Below are positions 34,579 to 43,177 of a stretch of DNA of 64,000 nt, piece after piece; position 1 is the stretch's first letter; the number at the start of each line of letters is the position of its first letter. The translations under genes were made by a program, and so were the position numbers. The notes beneath the pieces are model-generated. The model saw nothing but the letters and a program-made list of their open reading frames with translations. It had not been told where the DNA came from and did no database searches. Source of the stretch: Cryobacterium sp. PH31-O1 (GTDB lineage Bacteria; Actinomycetota; Actinomycetes; Actinomycetales; Microbacteriaceae); NCBI RefSeq assembly GCF_030063455.1, contig NZ_JASITB010000005.1, positions 248,001 to 312,000 of the forward strand, in the 5' to 3' direction.

Positions 34579-35697
34579 ATGCGAAATCACAAACTGAAGC
34601 GACAGCTAAGCGTGGTAGCTCTTGGCGGAGTAGCCACCCTGCTCCTGGCCGGTTGCGCTGGCGGAAACGACGCCGCACCGGTGGCGGATCGAGATCTCGC
34701 TGCCCCGGTAGCAGGCGTCATAGCGGACGGAGTCTTTGACGGTGTCACGCTCACCTACGCGGCCTCCGGCGGTATCTTTCAAGATGGCCAGCGTGATGCG
34801 GCGTGGGATCCGTTCGCAAAAATCTCCGGCGCCAACTTTCTGCAGGACGCTTTCGACGCCGGCAAGCTCAAGGCCATGGTCGATAGCGGTAACGTCACCT
34901 GGGACATCACCAACGCGACCCAGTTCGACACGGCGCGCGGCTGCGGAACGCTCTACGAGGAGTACGACTACTCACAGGTAGATATTTCAAAGGTTCCCGA
35001 GGGAACCATCACCGACAAGTGCATGGTGCCCAACATTCTTTATGGCCTCGTCGTGGCGTACAACACCGACGCGTTTGGTGATAACCCCCCCACGAGCGCC
35101 GCCGACTTCTTCGACACCAAGAAGTTTCCGGGCAAGCGCACGGTCAGCCAGTCTCCGTACGTAGACCCGCAAACAGTAGAGTTCGCCCTGGCGGCAGAAG
35201 GCAAGGACGTCAACGACGTCACCGTTGACGACATCGACGTGGCCTTCGACAAATACCGCGCCCTCGGTGACGACGTTATCGGCTGGACATCGGGCGCTCA
35301 GGCCCAGCAGCAGTTGGAATCGGGCGAGGCCGTTATGGGCTTGGTATGGTCGGGCCGTGGCTACGGCGCGGCTGCCGCTGGCGCACCGGTGGCTCCCATG
35401 TGGGACGAGTGGATGATCATGGTCGATTCGACCGCCGTTCCCAAGGGTGTCAAAGACCCGCAGGCGGCCTTCGCTGCCGTTAATTTTTACCTCGGCGCGG
35501 AACAGCAGGCACGCATGACCGAGCTCACCTCGTACGGCCCGGTGAACGTTGATGCAAAGCCGAAGGTTGACGCGACGTTGGAGACCTGGCTGACGACTGA
35601 ACACCTGAAGACCGGAATCGCTCCGAACATCGACTTCTGGGTGGAAAATTACGACGCCCTGTCGACCGCATGGGCCAGCTGGGTTACCGGAAGCTAG
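34579..35697 (+). CDS. PotD-like ABC transporter substrate-binding lipoprotein
   Basis: This 372-residue protein has a lipoprotein signal ending in LLLAGC (Cys at residue 26). The mature part is a PotD/PotF-type binding fold: 'VTWDITNATQFDTARGCGTL', 'NILYGLVVAYNTDAFGDNPP', 'FPGKRTVSQSPYVDPQTVEF' and 'GEAVMGLVWSGRGYGA'. It leads a four-gene ABC operon. The nearby amine oxidases fit a polyamine or other cationic amine, but the usual acidic polyamine pocket was not mapped. Confidence 0.92.
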   Translation: MRNHKLKRQLSVVALGGVATLLLAGCAGGNDAAPVADRDLAAPVAGVIADGVFDGVTLTYAASGGIFQDGQRDAAWDPFAKISGANFLQDAFDAGKLKAMVDSGNVTWDITNATQFDTARGCGTLYEEYDYSQVDISKVPEGTITDKCMVPNILYGLVVAYNTDAFGDNPPTSAADFFDTKKFPGKRTVSQSPYVDPQTVEFALAAEGKDVNDVTVDDIDVAFDKYRALGDDVIGWTSGAQAQQQLESGEAVMGLVWSGRGYGAAAAGAPVAPMWDEWMIMVDSTAVPKGVKDPQAAFAAVNFYLGAEQQARMTELTSYGPVNVDAKPKVDATLETWLTTEHLKTGIAPNIDFWVENYDALSTAWASWVTGS

Positions 35698-35702
35698 ACG
35701 GC

Positions 35703-36611
35703 ATGGCTGATACAACGACCACCCACGCCCGGAGCAAACGCTCCGCTCCGGGCGGTGACACAGCGAAGCAGGTTCGAGAGCCAAAGAGTTGGCGCCCGTT
35801 TCTGCTGCTGATTCCAGCGTTCGTGGTCGTCTCGTTCTTCTTTCTGGCACCGCTGATTGATGTGTTCTACCGAAGCATCAGCGATCCAACGCTGGGCGTT
35901 CAGAACTACGTATGGCTGTTCACCACTCCTACCAACATGGTGGTGGCCTTTCGCACCTTCGCCACGTCTCTACTCGTAACGATCGTCTGCCTGCTCATCG
36001 CGTATCCATATGCGTACCTGATGACAGTGGTCAGTGATCGCACCCGAAATATGCTGCAGCTTTTTATTATGCTGCCGCTATGGACCAGCATTTTGGTGCG
36101 AACACTGGCGTGGCTGGTTCTCCTGCAAGACACCGGCCCGATAAACGGCATCCTGGAGGCGGTGTTTGGAATCGGGCCGCTGCCGCTCATTCGAAGCACA
36201 TTTGGCGTGGCCCTGGGTATGTCCCAGGTGCTCCTGCCCTTCATGGTGCTGCCGATCTATTCGGCGCTGGCCAAGATCGACAAACGGTTACTGCCCGCGG
36301 CGGCAAACCTGGGGGCTCGGCCTGTAACGGCCTTCTTCACGGTGTACCTGCCGCTGTCAAGGCCGGGGATATTTGCCGGATCCGTCACGGTTTTCATTCT
36401 GGGGCTGGGCTTTTACATCATTCCTGCGCTGCTCGGTTCGTCAAAGGAAATCATGATGTCTGCACTGATGTACCAGCAAATCAGCGGTTTTCTCTTGTGG
36501 GGACACGGCACGGCTCTGGGCATATTTATGCTCGCTACGACCATTGTGGTTTTGGCGCTTTTGGGTCGCGCCTCTAAGGGAACAAACCTATTCGCGGGGC
36601 GTGGAAAATGA
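35703..36611 (+). CDS. ABC transporter permease (PotB type)
   Basis: This 302-residue protein has six hydrophobic segments and the binding-protein-dependent permease domain. The EAA loop reads 'AAANLGARPVTAFFTVYLPL', and 'LQLFIMLPLWTSILVRTLAW' is the conserved third-segment area of PotB-like proteins. The start MADTTTTH lies 5 bases after the lipoprotein stop. The first 45 residues are polar. Its stop overlaps the second permease by 4 bases. Confidence 0.92.
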   Translation: MADTTTTHARSKRSAPGGDTAKQVREPKSWRPFLLLIPAFVVVSFFFLAPLIDVFYRSISDPTLGVQNYVWLFTTPTNMVVAFRTFATSLLVTIVCLLIAYPYAYLMTVVSDRTRNMLQLFIMLPLWTSILVRTLAWLVLLQDTGPINGILEAVFGIGPLPLIRSTFGVALGMSQVLLPFMVLPIYSALAKIDKRLLPAAANLGARPVTAFFTVYLPLSRPGIFAGSVTVFILGLGFYIIPALLGSSKEIMMSALMYQQISGFLLWGHGTALGIFMLATTIVVLALLGRASKGTNLFAGRGK

Positions 36612-37393
36612 CGCTCAAACGCGCGCTGGGTGCGCTGGCTGTTCTCACCGTTCTCTGGTTGCTCCTGCCTACGCTGGTCATCATTCCCATGTCGTTCAAC
36701 TCTGCGGCGTCGTTCAACTTTCCCCCGCAGGGGTTCTCCCTGCAGTGGTACGAGAACTTCTTCACCGACCCGTCTTGGTTACGAGCATTGGGTTCCTCCC
36801 TTCAGGTGGCGCTCATCACCATGGTGGTGGCAACGGCACTGGGAATCATGGCGGCCATCGGCCTGTCTAAGGTGAAATTTCGCGGAAAGGCTTTGCTGGA
36901 GAGTTACTTTCTCACACCATTAATCGTTCCGGGCATTGTTATCGCTATCGGGCTGTACTCACTCTTTTTGCGATTCAACCTGCTCGGCACCCTTCCCGGG
37001 TTCGTGCTCGCCCACACCGTGGTGGCCCTGCCGCTGGTCATCATCAACGTGACGGCTTCGCTGCAGGGCGTCGACCCCAAATTGGAGCAGGCCTCGGCCA
37101 CCCTGGGCGCCGGGCGGCTCCGCACGTTTTTCAGCATCACCCTTCCCCTCATCATGCCGGGGGTGACAGCGGGAGCACTTTTCGCGTTCGTCACCTCCTT
37201 CGATGAAATTATCCTGTCGCTGTTTATTCAAAGTCCCCAGTTGCAGACGTTGCCGGTGAAGATTTATAACAGCGTGACGCAAGCCAGTGATCCCACCGTC
37301 GCTGCCGTTGCCGTCATCGCTATGCTCACGTCTGTGCTGGTCATGCTCACCGCACAATTTGCTACCCGCAAGAGAAAGCGAGCTTCGGTATGA
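36608..37393 (+). CDS. ABC transporter permease (PotC type)
   Basis: This 261-residue protein has six hydrophobic segments and the PotC pattern: 'FPPQGFSLQWYENFFTDPSW' near the N-terminus, 'LTPLIVPGIVIAIGLYSLFL' and the EAA loop 'EQASATLGAGRLRTFFSITL'. It forms a heterodimer with the PotB-like permease. Start and stop both overlap neighbours by 4 bases (ATGA), so it is translationally coupled. Confidence 0.93.
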   Translation: MTLKRALGALAVLTVLWLLLPTLVIIPMSFNSAASFNFPPQGFSLQWYENFFTDPSWLRALGSSLQVALITMVVATALGIMAAIGLSKVKFRGKALLESYFLTPLIVPGIVIAIGLYSLFLRFNLLGTLPGFVLAHTVVALPLVIINVTASLQGVDPKLEQASATLGAGRLRTFFSITLPLIMPGVTAGALFAFVTSFDEIILSLFIQSPQLQTLPVKIYNSVTQASDPTVAAVAVIAMLTSVLVMLTAQFATRKRKRASV

Positions 37394-38577
37394 GACCGGA
37401 AAATACAACCTCCGCCGTGGATCAAAACGAACAAGAACTCCGGCAACTGCACCTCAATACCGAGGTCATAAGCGTGATCAACGACGCGGGCATCAGCCTT
37501 CGCGATGTCACGAAACGCTATGGCAACAAGGCTGTCGTCGACAACATCAATCTCGTTATTGAGCCAGGCGAATTCATGACCTTTCTCGGTCCGTCTGGCT
37601 CTGGCAAAACCACAACACTGAATATGATTGCCGGTTTCGTGTCGGCCACGGAAGGCCTGCTGCATATCTACGGTAAGCCCGTCGCCAAGCTGCCCGCCCA
37701 TAAGCGTGACATCGGCATGGTTTTTCAGAACTACGCTCTGTTCCCGCACAAGACCGTTGCCGAGAATATCGCTTACCCGTTGGACCGTCGCAAGATCGCG
37801 AAGGCAGAGCAGAAAATTATGATCGCCGGCGCGCTCGAAATGGTGCGCATGGGAGAATTCGGCGATCGCTTTCCGACCGAGCTATCGGGCGGCCAACAAC
37901 AGCGGGTTGCTCTGGCTCGGGCGCTCGTCTACAAGCCTCGCGTCTTACTCATGGATGAGCCGCTCGGTGCCCTCGACAAGAAGCTGCGAGAATGGCTTCA
38001 AAAGGAGATCAAGCGCATTCACCGCGAGGTGGGGTCGACGTTTGTGTACGTAACGCACGACCAGGAAGAAGCACTGTCGCTGTCTGACCGAATAGCGGTC
38101 TTCAATAATGGACGCATTGAGCAGGTTGGCTCTCCGGCAGACCTGTATGAAAAGCCCGAGACACTCTTTGTCGGCCGTTTTCTTGGCGAGTCCACGGTAC
38201 TGTCCGGTGCCATGGTCAGCAGCGCTAACGGTGAAACCGTGTTGGATATCTCCGGACACGCAATTCGCGTTCCCGGCAGGCTCGACTCGGATTCTCTGGC
38301 CATACTCATTCGTCCAGAAAACATCACGCTCTGTGACGAAGGCACCGCACCCGCAACCCTCGACAGCAATACCCTGCCGGTCACCGTGCTGGATGCCAAC
38401 TATCTCGGTTCGTCCTGGCGCTGTGAGGTAGAGCTGCCAGACGGTAGCACGGGCACTGTGCGTGCGGCTCAGGCCTCCGGGGTGCGCGAACCCGGTAGTC
38501 GAGCCTGGATGAGATGGAATGTTGAGTGCGGAGTTCTTCTCGAGGACACCGGCGACGAGGGTGCCTCGCTCACCTAG
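37390..38577 (+). CDS. ABC transporter ATP-binding protein (PotA type)
   Basis: This 395-residue ATPase has Walker A GPSGSGKT at residues 67-74, LSGGQ at 165-169 and Walker B 'VLLMDEPLGALDKKLR' at 185-200. A C-terminal TOBE-like domain follows from about residue 285 ('ILIRPENITLC'). The N-terminal 35 residues before 'ISLRDVTKRYG' are an unusual polar extension. It completes a PotABCD-like importer and is followed at once by a terminator, so the operon has four genes. Confidence 0.94.
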   Translation: MRPENTTSAVDQNEQELRQLHLNTEVISVINDAGISLRDVTKRYGNKAVVDNINLVIEPGEFMTFLGPSGSGKTTTLNMIAGFVSATEGLLHIYGKPVAKLPAHKRDIGMVFQNYALFPHKTVAENIAYPLDRRKIAKAEQKIMIAGALEMVRMGEFGDRFPTELSGGQQQRVALARALVYKPRVLLMDEPLGALDKKLREWLQKEIKRIHREVGSTFVYVTHDQEEALSLSDRIAVFNNGRIEQVGSPADLYEKPETLFVGRFLGESTVLSGAMVSSANGETVLDISGHAIRVPGRLDSDSLAILIRPENITLCDEGTAPATLDSNTLPVTVLDANYLGSSWRCEVELPDGSTGTVRAAQASGVREPGSRAWMRWNVECGVLLEDTGDEGASLT

Positions 38578-38606
38578 TCCGCGACGAAGGATAACCGCAG
38601 TGGATG

Positions 38607-38638
38607 CTGCCAGGCCCCGGTGGGGCCTGGCAGTTCTA
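38607..38638 (+). terminator. intrinsic terminator of the PotABCD-like operon
   Basis: A perfect 12-bp GC-rich stem (38607-38618 with 38622-38633) closes on a 3-base loop and is followed by TTCTATTT. It also lies at the end of the convergent amine oxidase gene. Confidence 0.88.
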
Positions 38639-39928
38639 TTTGGTCAAGGAGCCCGACACCAGGTGCGCCTCGCGCAGTCCACTCTCGATGGCACCGTCGA
38701 TGAAACCACCCCACAGGTCGGCGGTGTCGCAGCCGGCGAAGTGCAGCACGCCATCCGCTTGCTGCAGTTCGCGAAGATCACGAGTCAGCTGGCCCGGGCG
38801 ATGCGTCATCCAGGTATTCTGCGAGAGCGGATCCTTCATCCAGTCATGCGCTGCCACCCCGATCACCTCGAGGTCGTCCCGCCACACTCGAAGCGCGTCC
38901 TGAACCTGCTCAACACTCGTGAGATCAAGAGCACTGTGGTCGGCGCCAAAGCCAACCAAAATCGTGTGGTCCTCCTCCACGAACTCACTCTTCAGTACGG
39001 AGATTGCGTGGTGCCCGGAAGCGTAGGCGAAGAACCGCGGCAGGCGACCGCGCACCTTGATCCACACCTTGAACCCCTGGGATGCCACGCGCTCACGGTT
39101 AGAGCGCACCCACGCTTCTGGAAGGGCGGGAGTGACTGTAATAGTGTTCACGGCGTTGATCGGGAGAGTCATGACGACTCGTTGGGCCCGTAATTGGTGT
39201 CCATCGGCGAGGGTGACGACAGCCCCGGTGTCATCATGGTCGATAGCCGTCACGGTTGATTCCAGCCGAATATCACCGCGCACATCCGCGGCGATGGCAG
39301 CGGTGAAGGCAGACATTCCACCAACGACGCGGTAGGTTGCAGACGCTTCGTGCATGAGCGGCCAGTGCCCGCCGACCGCACTCGCCCAGCGCAGCGCGCT
39401 CGAAAGCCCCACCTCGTTCAACGGAGCATTCACGTGTCCCACCCACACTGATTCGTTCGCCGAACGTGCTTCGTCATCCAGCTCGAGGTCATCCAACCGC
39501 TGCTGAAGCGACTGCTGGTCTTGTTCATGGATTCCCCCGACCGTGGGATCGACGGCCCGAGGAATCATCATCAACGCATCCGCTACTATTTGGCGCTGTC
39601 CGTCATCGATGAGGTCCGTAAATTCCGCGAGGGTACCCTTGCGAAGCGCCGCACCGGAGCCAAGCCAATACGCTTCCTCGGCCATGGGACTGCGCACTAT
39701 CTCTCGGCCGTACCTGGTCATTTCTGCCCAGACGTGCGGTTGTACCCAATGCACCCAGGTGCCACCGAGTTCGAGGTCGTGGCCGAGGGCAGGTGCCGTC
39801 CAGGTTCGACCGCCGACGCGATCGCGTGCCTCGAGCACGACCACGTTGTGGCCCGACCGGCCAAGTTCTCGTGCGGCCACCAGTCCGGCGAATCCGGCTC
39901 CAATAACGACGACGTCTGTAGTTTCCAC
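38636..39928 (-). CDS. FAD-dependent amine oxidase 1
   Basis: This 430-residue flavoprotein has 'VVVIGAGFAGLVAARELGRS' and 'RVGGRTWTAP' at the N-terminus and the monoamine-oxidase end 'AGCDTADLWGGFIDGAIESG'. The GTG start has AGGAG 7 bases upstream; a longer frame adds 28 residues that overlap the other oxidase. It oxidises a primary or secondary amine to an imine, making H2O2. It follows a second amine oxidase with a 19-base gap. Together with the PotABCD-like transporter this suggests uptake and oxidation of an amine. Confidence 0.9.
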   Translation of the reverse strand: METTDVVVIGAGFAGLVAARELGRSGHNVVVLEARDRVGGRTWTAPALGHDLELGGTWVHWVQPHVWAEMTRYGREIVRSPMAEEAYWLGSGAALRKGTLAEFTDLIDDGQRQIVADALMMIPRAVDPTVGGIHEQDQQSLQQRLDDLELDDEARSANESVWVGHVNAPLNEVGLSSALRWASAVGGHWPLMHEASATYRVVGGMSAFTAAIAADVRGDIRLESTVTAIDHDDTGAVVTLADGHQLRAQRVVMTLPINAVNTITVTPALPEAWVRSNRERVASQGFKVWIKVRGRLPRFFAYASGHHAISVLKSEFVEEDHTILVGFGADHSALDLTSVEQVQDALRVWRDDLEVIGVAAHDWMKDPLSQNTWMTHRPGQLTRDLRELQQADGVLHFAGCDTADLWGGFIDGAIESGLREAHLVSGSLTK

Positions 39929-39947
39929 GGTATAGCTCCTGACGTAT

Positions 39948-41180
39948 TTAGGCGATGGCCGCAACGGCCGCAATGGCACTGGCAGCTCGGTACCCGGACT
40001 CGACCGCGCCATTGAGCGACTGTTGAAGTCCGGTGTGTTCGCCGGCGATGGCGACCAAGCCCGCCGCAGTGTCGAACGCCGAAGCGTCTTCGGGGCGCCA
40101 GGCGAGGGTGGGCGCCGAGTAGCAGCCCCCGGTCCACTCGTCGTTGGTCCAGTCGGTCAATAGCACGTCTCCATCAATGACCAGTTCCGGGCGCATCCGC
40201 CGAAGTTCGGCTACCCAACGGTCAGCTCCGTTTGCTGTCTCCAGCGCAGCGAGCGTGCTGTGCCCCCCGGCAAAGCAGGAGAGCGCCGGGATGCGCCCTT
40301 CACCATCGACCGACATTGACCGCCATGACCACCAGGCGTGATCGGCATTCTGGAGCGCCATATCGGCGTCGACGGCCGATAGCGGAACACCAAGTTTCGC
40401 CGCCGTGCCCATCGACCGGTGTTTAAGGGCCGCCCGCTGCGCTGCTGGAAGCTCAAACCCCAGCCTGAGGGTGCGCAGGATGGGGAGCGGTACGGCCAGC
40501 ACGGCGGCGTCGCCATCGATGGTACTGCCGTCGAGCAGGGTCACTTGAACACCTGTCTTTGACTGGTCAATCGCCCTGATCGGAGATTCCAGCCGCACGA
40601 CCGGCCCGAGCAATCGGGCAAGTTCGATGGCGAGCGATTGGTTGCCCCCGAGAAAGCGGCCGCCATCCTCGACGTAACCTCCCGCGGCTGAGGACTCGTG
40701 CATCAGCGCCGCTTCTGCACTGATCAAGGCAGCATCGCCAGCCAGCGACGTGGACATTCTGCGATAGGCCGGATGAGCGTGAAAATTTGCCCCAACGGTT
40801 GCCCGGAAAACGTCGTCGACGGAAGCGTTCAGCACACCATCGGCGAGCATCTCGGAGAGCGTGGCAAGGAGTCGATCGGTGACGGCGTTGAGTTCATCGA
40901 GGCTGAGATGAGTGCCGTTGACCGTTCTCCGTGCGTATCGCACGTTGTGCGTAAGTATCGGTACCCGCACCTCTGCTGACAGGTGTCGAATGGCGAACTC
41001 TGTGGGAAAGACATACTCGCCACCACGCTCGGTGAGCTGACCGTTGTCCAGAATCTCGGACCAGGTGCGGCCACCGACCCTGTTACGGGCTTCCAGCACC
41101 ACCGGGTCATGCCCCTGCTGACGAATTTTCCACGCCGCGGTCAGCCCCGCGAGCCCGGCACCAACAACAATGACCTTCAT
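39948..41180 (-). CDS. FAD-dependent amine oxidase 2
   Basis: This 410-residue flavoprotein begins 'VIVVGAGLAGLTAAWKIRQQ' with 'RNRVGGRTWSEI', and ends 'AGEHTGLQQSLNGAVESGYR', the usual flavin-binding C-terminal motif. GGGAAATC precedes the ATG. It is a diverged paralogue of the next gene. Their tandem arrangement could mean two substrates or two steps on a diamine. The gene is divergent from an Lrp-type regulator. Confidence 0.9.
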   Translation of the reverse strand: MKVIVVGAGLAGLTAAWKIRQQGHDPVVLEARNRVGGRTWSEILDNGQLTERGGEYVFPTEFAIRHLSAEVRVPILTHNVRYARRTVNGTHLSLDELNAVTDRLLATLSEMLADGVLNASVDDVFRATVGANFHAHPAYRRMSTSLAGDAALISAEAALMHESSAAGGYVEDGGRFLGGNQSLAIELARLLGPVVRLESPIRAIDQSKTGVQVTLLDGSTIDGDAAVLAVPLPILRTLRLGFELPAAQRAALKHRSMGTAAKLGVPLSAVDADMALQNADHAWWSWRSMSVDGEGRIPALSCFAGGHSTLAALETANGADRWVAELRRMRPELVIDGDVLLTDWTNDEWTGGCYSAPTLAWRPEDASAFDTAAGLVAIAGEHTGLQQSLNGAVESGYRAASAIAAVAAIA

Positions 41181-41286
41181 GATTTCCCATCGGTACGCTG
41201 CACGAGGCGCGGCTGCCTAACCGGGAGCAGATGAACCTCATTGTTGAAACTATTTCACAAAAAATTGACGGTTATTATGTGAGATC

Positions 41287-41313
41287 GTATCTAAAAAACA
41301 GCTTATTTGATAC
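41287..41313. promoter_or_regulatory. AT-rich imperfect inverted repeat, candidate Lrp site
   Basis: GTATCTAAA and TTTGATAC flank a ten-base centre in the unusually AT-rich gap 41181-41400, between the amine oxidases and the Lrp-type gene. A second weak pair, TTTCACA and TGTGAGA, lies just upstream (about 41257-41285). Lrp sites are AT-rich and degenerate, so this is tentative. Confidence 0.35.
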
Positions 41314-41400
41314 AAAATCCCCAGAATTAGGGCAAGAAAGGGCGAATATGCACGCGGGTATGGCAGAATACCGTAACCCTGATTGTGAAACGAGGCAAGA

Positions 41401-42327
41401 GTGACCGACACCTTCGGCACCTCCGTTGTGCAGGACCATGTTATTGACCAACTGCGTCGCAACGGCCGTGCTTCGTACTCGTCTATTGCGCAGGAACTCG
41501 GACTAACCAGAAGTAGCGTCTCTGAGATCATCAAAACTGTGGTTGACAGCGGACAGCTCCGATTCACAGCGAGCGTCAACCCACGCATGTTCGGTTTCAA
41601 GGTTGAGGGACACCTCCACGTTATCCTGCGGGGCGACGCCACGGCCCTGTACGAAGAAATGGTCAAGTCTCCCCTGACGACCTACGTCTCCACCACGACC
41701 GGCGAGGCAGGACTGTGCATCCAGGTGCGTTGCCGTTTCGAAACAGAGCTGGTTGAGCTGCTCTCGCTCATTCGCACCCACAGCGAAGTACTCTCCATTC
41801 GGGTACACCGCTACGAAAACATCGAGCACAATATTTACGCTCCGACTCTGCGGGCGGAGGAGCAGTCCTCCCTCGACGAAACCGACATGCGCCTCATCGA
41901 AACGCTCGAACAAGATGGACGCGCCCCGGTGCGTGTGCTGGCCGAGGCGCTGCACCTGCCGGAAAGTTCAGTGCGGCACCGAATGACGCGGCTCATTGAC
42001 GGCGAGATCATTCGGGTGGTCGCGGTACCACAGCGAGATTTTGGCCGCGCCCACACCTTTGCCCTCGGCCTTGGCATTCGACACATTGCTGATTCGCAGG
42101 TCGGAGTGGCAGCGCTGACGCGGCTGGGTGTGGCGTTCTTTGCCACGACAACGGGTGATTTCGGAATCATTGCCACGGCCGTGTTCAACACCCTACGAGA
42201 GGCAAACGATTTTACGGATGAGCTTCGCGGCGAACCGTGGGTCGTCGGTTTGACCACGTGGATGCATCTGCAAATCCTCAAAGAGGACTACAGCGTGGCC
42301 GAGTATCGAAACAACCAGCAGCGTTAA
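41401..42327 (+). CDS. double-length Lrp/AsnC family regulator
   Basis: This 308-residue protein is about twice the usual Lrp length. It has one AsnC-type helix-turn-helix at residues 12-55 ('GRASYSSIAQELGLTRSSVS') and another at 158-205 ('APVRVLAEALHLPESSVRHR'), each followed by a ferredoxin-like ligand domain. The GTG start has GAGG upstream. Tandem Lrp proteins are known in actinobacteria and act as pseudo-dimers. It is divergent from the amine oxidase pair, which it likely controls. Confidence 0.9.
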   Translation: MTDTFGTSVVQDHVIDQLRRNGRASYSSIAQELGLTRSSVSEIIKTVVDSGQLRFTASVNPRMFGFKVEGHLHVILRGDATALYEEMVKSPLTTYVSTTTGEAGLCIQVRCRFETELVELLSLIRTHSEVLSIRVHRYENIEHNIYAPTLRAEEQSSLDETDMRLIETLEQDGRAPVRVLAEALHLPESSVRHRMTRLIDGEIIRVVAVPQRDFGRAHTFALGLGIRHIADSQVGVAALTRLGVAFFATTTGDFGIIATAVFNTLREANDFTDELRGEPWVVGLTTWMHLQILKEDYSVAEYRNNQQR

Positions 42328-42331
42328 CGGT

Positions 42332-42499
42332 GAAGTCGCGTGCGTACATGAAGCCGTAGTCCTGGGGGTCACGCGGCTCAGTGGCGCCGGCGGCGAGGGC
42401 CTTCACGAGCGTGGCGTCGACGTGTTCGCGGGAGTCTCGACTGAAGGCAACCTGCGTCATCGCTGTGGTGCTGGGATCGCCGATTGGTTTGTCGGTCAG
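42332..42499 (-). pseudogene. fragment of a VOC/glyoxalase-like gene
   Basis: One minus frame reads 'LTDKPIGDPSTTAMTQVAFS', 'HVDATLVKALAAGATEPRDP' and 'QDYGFMYARDF', which resembles the middle to late part of a VOC protein of about 130 residues. It then runs straight into the antisense of the Lrp-type gene, so the C-terminal strand with its metal ligand is lost. No N-terminal module is present either. It is a relic of about 56 codons. Confidence 0.65.
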
Positions 42500-42578
42500 G
42501 GGCGCCCGCGGAGTACGAGCTTCAGTCCATCCTGCTGCTTTCCATCCTTCTGGGACCACGCACTGCGTCAAGGGCGGT

Positions 42579-43025
42579 TCAGGAACCAGTGGCGCTGTCC
42601 CACCAGTCCAGTACGCGGGTGCCGTAAAAGGTGAGCCGCTTCGACGGCTCACCGGCGGGCACATCCACCTCGAACCACACCCGCCCGGGGTGGCGGCGCG
42701 CCTGCAACCAGGTGCCGTCCGGCCCTCTGGCAGCACGGATCAGGTGCATCGCCTCGGCGAGTCGGGGATCGGGAGCGGTGCCGTCGTGCAGGGCTGCCGC
42801 CCGAAAATAGTCCGCGGCGCCCAGCACGCTGTAAAACCAGCGGAACTCGGCGGTGCCGGCCAGAGCTGCGGCGTCGACGCCCCAGTCGCGCAGGTCCAGC
42901 AATGCCCAGGTCGTTGCCGTGTACGGCTGCCCGGCATCGGCTGCGGCCTCTGGCCCGCTGAAGTCGAAGTCCCCCGGAAAGTAGGCGCCGCCGGCCCACT
43001 CACCAAGTTTCGGATCGATGGTCAT
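42579..43025 (-). pseudogene. squalene-cyclase-like alpha-toroid protein with internal deletion
   Basis: The open frame encodes about 148 residues. The first third, 'WAGGAYFPGDFDFSGPEAAA', 'YTATTWALLDLRDWGVDAAA', matches the N-terminal region, and the rest, 'FRWFYSVLGAADYFRAAALH', 'DGTWLQARRHPGRVWFEVDV', 'GEPSKRLTFYGTRVLDWWD', matches the end of an actinobacterial protein family of about 300 residues, as I remember it. The middle, about 130 residues with the toroid repeats, is missing at 'LAGTAE/FRW', and the N-terminal 30-odd residues are also gone. The deletion is in frame, so a protein could still be made. Confidence 0.65.
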
Positions 43026-43089
43026 GGGCAGCACAATACCCGCCCCGCAAACGTTGCGAATATTTCAAGAACGTATATGATTCAACAAA

Positions 43090-43118
43090 CGATAATAGAA
43101 CACCACGTTCTATTATCG
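43090..43118. promoter_or_regulatory. perfect 12-bp palindrome, operator of the FAD monooxygenase
   Basis: CGATAATAGAAC (43090-43101) is exactly mirrored by GTTCTATTATCG (43107-43118) around a 5-base centre, 60 bases upstream of the monooxygenase start. The AT-rich palindrome resembles operators of IclR-type or TetR-type aromatic-catabolism regulators. No regulator gene lies beside it. Confidence 0.8.
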
Positions 43119-43177
43119 AACAAGCAATGAGGCTGGCATTCGACCTGCCGCAGACCACACACAGAAGTGAGGAAGCC

